From assembly GCA_000432335.1 (NCBI GenBank), contig HF995369.1:1730-6964 (forward strand): a stretch of DNA of 5,235 bases, in the 5' to 3' direction. Each line of letters starts with the position of its first letter. Within the stretch, counting starts at the first letter, position 1. This DNA is from Firmicutes bacterium CAG:646. GTDB taxonomy: Bacteria > Bacillota > Clostridia > Lachnospirales > Lachnospiraceae. The notes beneath the pieces are model-generated. The model did no database searches. It was not told where the DNA came from and saw only the letters and a program-made list of their open reading frames with translations. Of this stretch, positions 1-5,235 are shown one piece after another. The position numbers were made by a program, and so were the translations under genes.

Positions 1-718
1 AACGATCACCATCGTATTCCAGCCGATCGGCGCTTCCACAGAAAAATTTGCCAAACTGCAGGCAGGAGATGCCTTTGAAGATTTTGTAGGGCCTCTGGGA
101 TGTCCGTCCGAATTTGTGAACGAAGATCTGGAAGCACTGAAAAAAGAAAAAATCCTGTTTGTGGCAGGTGGTGTTGGTACTGCCCCTGTTTATCCGCAGG
201 TAAAATGGCTGCATGAGCATGGGATTGATGCAGACGTTATTGTGGGAGCAAAGACAAAAGATCTGATCATTTTGGAAAAAGAAATGGAAGCAGTAGCAGG
301 CAACCTGTACATTACTACAGATGACGGTTCTTATGGCAGAAGCGGTATGGTTACAAAAGTAATCGACGATCTGGTTGCCGAGGGAAAAACCTATACAAAA
401 TGTGTAGCGATCGGACCGATGATCATGATGAAGTTCTGCTGCCTGACGACGAAAAAATATGATATTCCTACCATCGTTTCCATGAATCCGATTATGGTAG
501 ACGGAACCGGTATGTGCGGAGCCTGCCGTGTCATCGTAGGAGATGAGGTGAAGTTCGCATGTGTAGACGGACCTGAATTTGATGGTCACCTGATTGACTG
601 GAATCTGGCTATGCAGAGACAGCAGATGTATAAGACAGAAGAAGGAAGAGCATTATTGAAAGAGCGTGAGGGAGATACTCATCACGGCGGATGCGGACAT
701 TGCGGAGGTGACGAATAA
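1..718 (+). CDS. nfnA: NfnA-type small subunit of NADH-dependent ferredoxin:NADP+ oxidoreductase (5' partial)
   Basis: Small flavoprotein subunit of the bifurcating NfnAB complex, a cytoplasmic enzyme coupling NADH, NADPH and ferredoxin; it belongs to the PyrK/ferredoxin-NADP reductase-like family. The reading frame is open from base 2 with no stop, so the gene enters from the left. The GTG at 116 is an internal valine, because the upstream codons encode the conserved family stretch ITIVFQPIGASTEKF...DFVGPLG. 238 residues are visible, and roughly the first 50-60 (part of the FAD domain) are probably missing. In visible numbering, FVAGGVGTAP (53-62) is the nucleotide-binding loop. VDGTGMCGAC and the later FACVDGP give Asp167, Cys172, Cys175 and Cys187, the expected [2Fe-2S] site. 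The extreme C terminus is Cys/His-rich (HHGGCGHCGG). The stop codon overlaps the nfnB start by one base, so the two are translationally coupled. Without its partner a sulfide dehydrogenase-like role could be considered; the adjacent nfnB favours Nfn. Confidence 0.9.
   Translation, partial: TITIVFQPIGASTEKFAKLQAGDAFEDFVGPLGCPSEFVNEDLEALKKEKILFVAGGVGTAPVYPQVKWLHEHGIDADVIVGAKTKDLIILEKEMEAVAGNLYITTDDGSYGRSGMVTKVIDDLVAEGKTYTKCVAIGPMIMMKFCCLTTKKYDIPTIVSMNPIMVDGTGMCGACRVIVGDEVKFACVDGPEFDGHLIDWNLAMQRQQMYKTEEGRALLKEREGDTHHGGCGHCGGDE
704..711 (+). promoter_or_regulatory. Strong ribosome binding site of nfnB inside the nfnA tail
   Basis: GGAGGTGA is a near-perfect match to the anti-Shine-Dalgarno sequence and lies 6 bases before the ATG at 718. 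In the nfnA frame the same bases encode Gly-Gly followed by the first base of Asp, so the glycine-rich tail and the nfnB initiation signal share sequence. With the TAATG junction, this supports coupled, balanced synthesis of the two subunits. Confidence 0.85.
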
Positions 719-2112
719 TGGGTGACGTATTGAAAAAAGTTCCGGTAAGAGAACAGGAACCAAAAGTAAGAGCGACAAACTTCGATGAAGTCTGTCTTGG
801 ATATAACAAAGAAGAGGCGATGGAAGAAGCTTCCAGATGTCTTACCTGTAAAAATGCAAAATGTGTACAGGGCTGCCCTGTAAATATTGATATCCCTGGA
901 TTTATCAAAGAAGTAAAAGAGGGAAATTTTGCAGAAGCGTATAAAGTGATCGGAAAATCCAGCGCGCTTCCGGCAGTCTGCGGGCGTGTCTGTCCACAGG
1001 AGACACAGTGTGAAGGAAAATGTATCCGCGGCATCAAGGGAGAAGCTGTTTCCATTGGTAAACTGGAGCGTTTTGTAGCAGACTGGGCAAAAGAAAACGG
1101 TATCAAACCGGAAGCTCCTGCAAACAAGAATGGTCATAAAGTAGCAGTGATCGGCTCTGGTCCTTCTGGACTGACCTGTGCCGGAGATCTGGCAAAGATG
1201 GGATATGATGTGACGATCTATGAAGCCCTCCATCAGGCAGGCGGCGTTCTGGTATATGGTATTCCGGAGTTCCGTCTTCCGAAAGACAAAGTTGTAAAAG
1301 AAGAAGTGGAGAACGTAAAATCTCTTGGTGTTAAGATTGAGACAAATGTTATTATTGGAAAATCTACTACAGTGGATGAACTGTTGACAGAACAGGGGTT
1401 TGAAGCCGTATTTATCGGTTCCGGCGCTGGTCTTCCTATGTTCATGGGTATTCCGGGAGAAGTTTCCAATGGAGTATTCTCCGCAAATGAATATCTGACC
1501 AGAAGCAACCTGATGAAAGCATTCCGTGATGATCATGATACTCCAATCGTAACAGGCAAGAAGGTAGTTGTAGTAGGCGGCGGTAACGTTGCTATGGATG
1601 CTGCCAGAACAGCTCTGCGTCTTGGAGCAGAAGTTCACGTGGTATACAGAAGAAGTGAGGAAGAACTTCCGGCAAGACGGGAAGAGGTTCATCATGCAAA
1701 GGAAGAAGGTATCATTTTTGATCTTCTTACTAATCCTACCGAGATTATTGCAGATGAGAACGGCTGGGTAAAAGCTGTCAAATGTGTGCGCATGGAACTG
1801 GGCGAGCCGGATGCTTCCGGAAGAAGACGTCCTGTAGTGATCGAAGGTTCTGAATTTGAGATGGAAGCAGATACTGTGATCATGTCTCTGGGAACTTCTC
1901 CAAACCCGTTGATTTCTTCTACTACAATCGGTCTGGATATCAACAGAAGAAAATGTATCATTGCTGATGAAGAGACAGGGGCAACTTCCAAAGAAGGCGT
2001 ATACGCCGGCGGAGATGCCGTTACCGGAGCTGCTACCGTTATTCTGGCTATGGGTGCAGGTAAAGCGGCAGCGAAGGGAATTGACGAGTTTATTCGTAAT
2101 AAGACAAAATAA
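718..2112 (+). CDS. nfnB: NfnB-type large subunit, NADPH-dependent glutamate synthase small-chain-like oxidoreductase
   Basis: NADP(H)- and FAD-binding iron-sulfur subunit partnering NfnA; often auto-annotated gltA, 'NADPH-dependent glutamate synthase'. At 464 residues it is full length for the family. The N-terminal Fe-S domain has C41-x2-C44-x4-C49-x3-C53 and C88-x3-C92-x5-C98-x3-C102, the pattern of GltD and dihydropyrimidine dehydrogenase for two [4Fe-4S] clusters. Then come an FAD Rossmann motif GSGPSG (146-151) with VYGIPEFRLPK (179-189), an NADPH Rossmann motif GGGNVAMD (287-294) followed by VVYRRSEEELPAR (308-320), and the C-terminal FAD motif GGDAVTGAATV (431-441). No large-chain glutamate synthase gene is present, and the partner is nfnA, so ferredoxin/NAD(P) transhydrogenation is more likely than glutamate synthesis. 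The start is fixed by the GGAGGTGA ribosome binding site and the overlap with nfnA. The gene ends with tandem in-frame TAA TAA stops and is followed by a terminator. Confidence 0.93.
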   Translation: MGDVLKKVPVREQEPKVRATNFDEVCLGYNKEEAMEEASRCLTCKNAKCVQGCPVNIDIPGFIKEVKEGNFAEAYKVIGKSSALPAVCGRVCPQETQCEGKCIRGIKGEAVSIGKLERFVADWAKENGIKPEAPANKNGHKVAVIGSGPSGLTCAGDLAKMGYDVTIYEALHQAGGVLVYGIPEFRLPKDKVVKEEVENVKSLGVKIETNVIIGKSTTVDELLTEQGFEAVFIGSGAGLPMFMGIPGEVSNGVFSANEYLTRSNLMKAFRDDHDTPIVTGKKVVVVGGGNVAMDAARTALRLGAEVHVVYRRSEEELPARREEVHHAKEEGIIFDLLTNPTEIIADENGWVKAVKCVRMELGEPDASGRRRPVVIEGSEFEMEADTVIMSLGTSPNPLISSTTIGLDINRRKCIIADEETGATSKEGVYAGGDAVTGAATVILAMGAGKAAAKGIDEFIRNKTK

Positions 2113-2134
2113 TAACCGTACATAAGCGTTTAGG

Positions 2135-2163
2135 AAAGAGGCCGGGATTCTGGTCTCTTTTTT
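2135..2163 (+). terminator. Rho-independent terminator after nfnAB
   Basis: AAAGAGGCC (2135-2143) pairs with GGTCTCTTT (2152-2160), giving a 9-bp stem with one G-U wobble and an 8-base loop. The hairpin runs into a T tract extending to 2163. It lies 22 bases after the nfnB stop and should end the nfn transcript. The T tract exists only on the plus-strand side, so it is unidirectional. Only 17 bases separate it from the next start codon. Confidence 0.8.
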
Positions 2164-2180
2164 AACAAGACAGGAAATTT

Positions 2181-2861
2181 ATGATTGATGCGATAAGAAA
2201 CGAATTACAAAAATGGGCCGATCCTTCTTATAAAGAATTTCATCAGAAGCTTGTTCCCGGGCTTACAACTATGATGGGAGTGCGTATGCCCCGATTGAGA
2301 GAGATTGCGAAAACTGCCGCAAAAGGAGACTGGAAAGAAATCTGGGATCAGTTGCGTGAAGAATGTTATGAAGAATTGATGATTAAGGGAATGTTGATCG
2401 GTTATGGGAAATTAAGCCGCAGGGAACAGACAGAATATTTGAAAGTGTTCATTCCTCAGATTAATAACTGGGCGATTTGCGATTGCTGCTGCAGTACCTG
2501 GAAATTTATGAAAAAAGATCAAGCGTATTGGTTTGATTTTTTATATCCTTATCTTTTCAGCAATCAGGAATATCAGATTCGTTTTGGTCTGGTTTCTCTC
2601 CTGGCTCATTTTATTGGAGAAGAATATCTCCATCTGATTTTTTCCCTTCTGGATCAGATTCACCACGAAGGGTATTATGTAAAAATGGCGGCAGCATGGC
2701 TGGTATCCGTCTGTTATATCCGCTATCCTTCAGAAACGTGGACGTATCTGGAACAGGATCGGCTGGATACGTTTACCCATAATAAAGGAATCCAGAAAAT
2801 ACGGGAATCTTATCGGGTATCCAAAGAAGACAAAGAACATTTACTCACATTGAAACGATAA
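2181..2861 (+). CDS. DNA alkylation repair protein, AlkD-like HEAT-repeat family
   Basis: A 226-residue all-helical protein of the HEAT-like repeat DNA glycosylase family (AlkC/AlkD-like), which excises N3- and N7-alkylated purines or binds such DNA in the cytoplasm. Recognisable family segments are GVRMPRLREIAK (33-44), INNWAICD (94-101), YQIRFGLVSLL (131-141), YYVKMAAAWLVSVCYIRYP (165-183) and NKGIQKIRESYRV (201-213). W97, D101, R134 and W173 have nearly the spacing of the B. cereus AlkD residues recalled as W109, D113, R148 and W187, so the active-site set appears present; this is an alignment by eye. A cysteine cluster, CDCCC (100-104), surrounds the putative catalytic Asp. The ATG is preceded by AGGAAA (2172-2177). 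The gene starts 17 bases after a terminator and lies 22 bases before rlmH, so it probably opens a three-gene operon. Some family members bind DNA without glycosylase activity, so the gene symbol is withheld. Confidence 0.88.
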   Translation: MIDAIRNELQKWADPSYKEFHQKLVPGLTTMMGVRMPRLREIAKTAAKGDWKEIWDQLREECYEELMIKGMLIGYGKLSRREQTEYLKVFIPQINNWAICDCCCSTWKFMKKDQAYWFDFLYPYLFSNQEYQIRFGLVSLLAHFIGEEYLHLIFSLLDQIHHEGYYVKMAAAWLVSVCYIRYPSETWTYLEQDRLDTFTHNKGIQKIRESYRVSKEDKEHLLTLKR

Positions 2862-2883
2862 AGAAAAAGGAGTCTGCCTGTTT

Positions 2884-3363
2884 ATGAAAATTACCGTGAT
2901 AACAGTAGGGAAAATAAAAGAAAAGTACCTTCGGGATGCCATTGCCGAATACAGTAAGCGCCTCAGTAAATATTGCAAACTGGAAATTCTGGAAGTATCT
3001 GATGAAAAAACACCGGATCATGCCAGCGAGACTGTAGAAGAAGGAATCCGTCAGAAAGAAGGGGAACGGATTCTGAAACTTCTGAAAGAAGACGCCTACG
3101 TAGTTACTCTGGAAATTGGAGGAAGGATGCTGGATTCGGTGGAATTTTCAAAAAAAATAGAAACTCTGGGCATTCAGGGGAGAAGTCATATTTGCTTTAT
3201 CATCGGGGGTTCCCTTGGGCTTGGTCAAAAAGTGAGGGAAAGATCGGACTATAAACTCAGCTTTTCTAAAATGACTTTTCCCCATCAGCTTATGCGGGTG
3301 ATCTTACTGGAACAGATTTATCGGAGTTATCGAATTATGAGTAACGAACCGTATCACAAGTAA
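2884..3363 (+). CDS. rlmH: 23S rRNA (pseudouridine1915-N3)-methyltransferase RlmH
   Basis: SPOUT-class methyltransferase that uses S-adenosylmethionine to methylate N3 of pseudouridine 1915 in helix 69 of 23S rRNA, acting on assembled 70S ribosomes as a dimer. The 159 residues equal the usual family length. The canonical N terminus MKITVITVGKIKEKYL, the cofactor-binding loop FIIGGSLG (105-112), the signature LSFSKMTFPHQLMR (125-138) and the conserved C-terminal EPYHK (155-159) are all intact. The ATG is preceded by AAAGGAG (2866-2872) with an 11-base spacer, slightly long but the only good candidate. It is 22 bases after the alkylation repair gene and 21 bases before the nitroreductase gene, consistent with one transcript. 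Confidence 0.97.
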   Translation: MKITVITVGKIKEKYLRDAIAEYSKRLSKYCKLEILEVSDEKTPDHASETVEEGIRQKEGERILKLLKEDAYVVTLEIGGRMLDSVEFSKKIETLGIQGRSHICFIIGGSLGLGQKVRERSDYKLSFSKMTFPHQLMRVILLEQIYRSYRIMSNEPYHK

Positions 3364-3371
3364 GTAATTAT

Positions 3372-3378
3372 GGAGGAG
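3372..3378 (+). promoter_or_regulatory. Ribosome binding site that sets the nitroreductase start
   Basis: GGAGGAG is 6 bases before the ATG at 3385. The earlier in-frame ATG at 3370 overlaps this site itself and has no purine-rich sequence at proper distance upstream, so 3385 is the preferred initiation codon. Confidence 0.8.
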
Positions 3379-3384
3379 AACGAT

Positions 3385-3903
3385 ATGAGTAAAGTATTGG
3401 AAAATATGAAGACAAGAAGAAGTATCAGAAAGTATAACGATGATCCCGTTCCACAGGAAATTCTGGATCAGATTATGGAAGCTGGATTGTATGCAGCCAG
3501 CGCTCATGGTACGCAAGATTCCATTATCCTTCAGGTGACAGATAAAAAACTGCGGGATGAGCTTGCAGAAAAGAACCGGATTATTGGAGGCTGGGGAGAG
3601 GGATTCGATCCTTTTTACGGAGCGCCGGCAGTATTGGTTGTTCTTGGAAAGAAAACGAATTTGAATCGTGTCTATGATGGAAGTCTTGTGATGGGAAATC
3701 TCATGCTGGCCGCCCATGATCTGGGAATCGGAAGCTGCTGGATTCACAGGGCGAAAGAGGAATTTGAGACAGAATGGGGAAAAGAACTTTTGAAATCTCT
3801 TGGTATCGAAGAAGAATACGAAGGAATTGGTCACTGTATTTTAGGTTATGCCAAGGGAGAGCTGCCTAAAGCAGCCCCCAGAAAAGAAAACAGGATTTTT
3901 TAG
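3385..3903 (+). CDS. Nitroreductase family FMN-dependent oxidoreductase
   Basis: Small cytoplasmic flavoprotein of the nitroreductase superfamily, expected to be a homodimer binding FMN and using NAD(P)H; the physiological substrate cannot be read. The chosen start gives 172 residues (MSKVLENMKTRRSIRKY...), placing the FMN-phosphate motif RRSIRKY at 11-17 as is normal for the family; the in-frame ATG at 3370 would add MEEND, which is the translated ribosome binding site. Other family segments are AASAHGTQD (37-45, where many relatives have APSAxNxQ), FYGAPAVLVVL (78-88 approx.), the glycine-rich GIGSCWIHRAKEEF (114-127) and the C-terminal LGYAKGELP...PRK (153-167). It is the last gene of the alkylation repair-rlmH-nitroreductase run, and its TAG stop overlaps the opposing permease stop by four bases. 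Confidence 0.9.
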   Translation: MSKVLENMKTRRSIRKYNDDPVPQEILDQIMEAGLYAASAHGTQDSIILQVTDKKLRDELAEKNRIIGGWGEGFDPFYGAPAVLVVLGKKTNLNRVYDGSLVMGNLMLAAHDLGIGSCWIHRAKEEFETEWGKELLKSLGIEEEYEGIGHCILGYAKGELPKAAPRKENRIF

Positions 3904-4553
3904 AATTCTTTTTGTTCCATAACATGGATGCTGATTTTCAGGGAAATTCCCAATGCCAGAAAAATCAGAAGAATATAACATCCTATGAGTACTACAGGGG
4001 AAAGTGCGGAAAGGGAATTCATGACACTATGGAACTGAAATCCCAGACTTTTCCCTATTTTGTTGATAAGGATGCCCAGCAGGATCGCGGTTCCTACAAC
4101 GGCGAACATAGCAAGCTGTCTCTTTTCACTGCCGAATTTTAACTGTAGTGGAATCATGACAGCCAGTAAGAAAAATATCAGCGGGAAGATAGAAAAAGCC
4201 ACAAGGAAAAGGGTCTTCCAGGAATTTTCCTGAATCGTCAAGAGCGCTATACTGCTTATGAAAAGACCTGCGGTCCAGGCAGTAAAACCAAGGAGGATTC
4301 CCAGACAATATTTTTCTATTACGTATATTTTCCGGGTAATGGGAAGGGTAAATAAAAAAGCATTTCCATTATCAAATTCATCATAACTGATAGTACTCAG
4401 AGTAAATAGTGAAATCACAATAGGAAGAAAGCCCATGGGAAAAGAAATATTTTTTTCCAAAATGGTGATAAAAGCGGCAATCCCCAAAATTATGATAAAA
4501 AAATTCTTTTGCATTTTCATCAGTGCAAAATCTTTGAGTAGTAATCCTTTCAT
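3900..4553 (-). CDS. ABC-2 type transporter permease
   Basis: Integral membrane subunit of a two-gene ABC exporter. The 217-residue protein begins MKGLLLKDFALMKMQ, a cytoplasmic amphipathic start typical of ABC-2 permeases (ABC2_membrane_5-like). About six hydrophobic segments can be marked: 17-33, 39-56, 82-107, 114-136, 147-165 and 184-208. Between segments 2 and 3 lies ISYDEF...FLFTLPITRKIYVIEKY (55-82), the characteristic cytoplasmic loop of this family. Start ATG at 4553-4551 overlaps the ATPase TGA as ATGA, and a GGAGG sits 9 bases upstream within the ATPase gene, so translation is coupled. Only one permease gene is present, so it is likely to homodimerise. Relatives occur with YtrA-type GntR regulators and in peptide or antibiotic export cassettes; the substrate here is unknown. 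Confidence 0.88.
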   Translation of the reverse strand: MKGLLLKDFALMKMQKNFFIIILGIAAFITILEKNISFPMGFLPIVISLFTLSTISYDEFDNGNAFLFTLPITRKIYVIEKYCLGILLGFTAWTAGLFISSIALLTIQENSWKTLFLVAFSIFPLIFFLLAVMIPLQLKFGSEKRQLAMFAVVGTAILLGILINKIGKSLGFQFHSVMNSLSALSPVVLIGCYILLIFLALGISLKISIHVMEQKEF

Positions 4554-5235
4554 TCGTCCGTACCTCCGATCATCATTATAATGATTTTATCAATGCTGCC
4601 ATTTTCCATTACAATCTGTGGATAATTTTCTCTGAAATACTGTTTCTGATTGGTAAGACAGCTAAATCCAAAAGGCTCTTTTTTTACTTTCAAAAGATAC
4701 CGGGAATCCAGTTCATGATATTGTTGTTTGCTCACTTTTAAAAGGGCATAATCTGCAAGAAGTATGTCTGTATCTTCATGGAGAATCATTTGTCCGTTAT
4801 GAATCATATAAATATCATCACACAAGGTTTCCAGATCACTGGAAATATGCGAACTGATCAAAATAGCACGTTCTTCCTCGGCTTCCATATAATTTCGCAG
4901 CATTTCTAAAATCTCGTCTCTGGCAACCACATCCAATCCGGCGGTGGGCTCGTCTAAAATCAGTAATTTTGCCTGATGGGAGAGCGCAGTCAGTACTTTG
5001 AATTTTGCTTTCATGCCGGTAGAAAATTCTTTTATTTTTTTATCCAGAGGAAGCTTCAGTTTTTGGAGCTGCTCTCTCCAATAATCCTCCTGAAAATTAT
5101 GATACATCTGTTTTAATACGGGGAGGTAGTCTCTGGGGGTGAGATAACCGCTAAAACCAGAGTCGGAAAGAACCACACCCAGATTCTCCCGGTCTCGAGC
5201 AGAAAAGGTTTCTATCTCTTTTCCTAAAAGAGAAA
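4550..5235 (-). CDS. ABC transporter ATP-binding protein (5' partial)
   Basis: Nucleotide-binding subunit powering the adjacent permease. The frame stays open past the GTG at 5176 to the right edge (adding SLLGKEIETFSARDRENLG), so GTG 5176 is an internal valine and the N terminus with Walker A lies outside. 227 residues are visible. In visible numbering, the Q-loop region LGVVLSDSGFSGYLTPRD starts at 18. The ABC signature is the variant FSTGMK (70-75). Walker B LLILDE (90-95) carries the catalytic Glu, followed by PTAGLD (D-loop), and the H-loop is ISSH with His129. A short C-terminal extension after about residue 160 has no recognised motif. The group resembles YtrB/CcmA-like exporter ATPases often preceded by a GntR regulator, which would be off the right edge here. 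It overlaps the permease gene by four bases (ATGA). Confidence 0.92.
   Translation of the reverse strand, partial: SLLGKEIETFSARDRENLGVVLSDSGFSGYLTPRDYLPVLKQMYHNFQEDYWREQLQKLKLPLDKKIKEFSTGMKAKFKVLTALSHQAKLLILDEPTAGLDVVARDEILEMLRNYMEAEEERAILISSHISSDLETLCDDIYMIHNGQMILHEDTDILLADYALLKVSKQQYHELDSRYLLKVKKEPFGFSCLTNQKQYFRENYPQIVMENGSIDKIIIMMIGGTDE
4563..4567 (-). promoter_or_regulatory. Permease ribosome binding site inside the ATPase gene
   Basis: On the minus strand GGAGG lies 9 bases upstream of the permease ATG (4553-4551), within the last codons of the ATPase gene. With the ATGA overlap it supports coupled translation of the two transporter subunits. Confidence 0.75.

Noticed and set aside
116..118. 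GTG at 116 as the nfnA start
   Set aside because: The frame is open upstream to the window edge and encodes conserved family residues, so this GTG is an internal valine codon.
682..1695. Long open frame of 337 codons on the minus strand opposite nfnB
   Set aside because: It lies entirely antisense to a well-conserved gene, its translation shows no recognisable domain and has the Phe/Cys/Ser-rich look of a codon-bias shadow, and it lacks a clear ribosome binding site.
2081..2110. Weak promoter-like pair TTGACG ... CAAAAT with 18-base spacing at the end of nfnB
   Set aside because: The -35 is good but the -10 matches only four of six positions and lies in coding sequence; not strong enough to list as a feature, though it is the best candidate seen for the downstream run.
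3861..3875. Short inverted repeat GCTGC-CTAAA-GCAGC near the end of the nitroreductase gene
   Set aside because: Only five clean base pairs, within conserved coding sequence, and the nearest T tract is about 20 bases away, so it is not a convincing terminator on either strand.
3941..3951. Palindrome GGGAAATTCCC in the permease gene
   Set aside because: Short, inside coding sequence and not repeated elsewhere in the window; expected by chance.
5174..5176. GTG at 5176 (minus strand) as the ABC ATPase start
   Set aside because: The frame continues upstream to the right edge, and a start here would omit Walker A and split the conserved Q-loop region.

Overview
The window reads as ordinary chromosome of a low-to-moderate GC anaerobic Firmicute, most likely a gut clostridium of the Lachnospiraceae type. 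This is inferred from the electron-bifurcating NfnAB-type oxidoreductase pair, AGA-rich arginine codon use, strong GGAGG ribosome binding sites and tightly packed genes. No rRNA, tRNA, CRISPR array, insertion sequence, phage gene or obvious recent-transfer signature was seen, and no gene-free stretch exceeds 70 bases.

Layout. Left part, plus strand (1-2112): the 3' portion of nfnA (its start lies off the left edge) and the complete nfnB/gltA-like gene, joined by a one-base TAATG stop-start overlap. A Rho-independent terminator follows at 2135-2163. Middle part, plus strand (2181-3903): a compact run of three genes with 20-25 base gaps, encoding a HEAT-repeat DNA alkylation repair protein, the 23S rRNA methyltransferase RlmH and a small nitroreductase-family flavoprotein. 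Right part, minus strand (3900-5235): a two-gene ABC export cassette. Its ATPase (N terminus off the right edge) is upstream and overlaps the ABC-2 type permease by an ATGA junction. The permease stop codon overlaps the nitroreductase stop codon tail to tail.

How the genes work together. NfnA and NfnB should form the NADH-dependent reduced ferredoxin:NADP+ oxidoreductase, which balances the NADH, NADPH and ferredoxin pools in anaerobes. The middle run looks like a housekeeping/maintenance operon (DNA repair, ribosome methylation, FMN-dependent redox); co-transcription is inferred from spacing only. The ABC cassette is a minimal ATPase plus single-permease exporter whose substrate cannot be read from the sequence.

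I did not find a convincing new biological system here. The most interesting small points are the Cys/His-rich NfnA tail that doubles as the nfnB ribosome binding site, the terminator packed directly against the alkylation repair gene, the likely conserved catalytic residues of that repair protein, and the tail-to-tail stop-codon overlap with no visible terminator.
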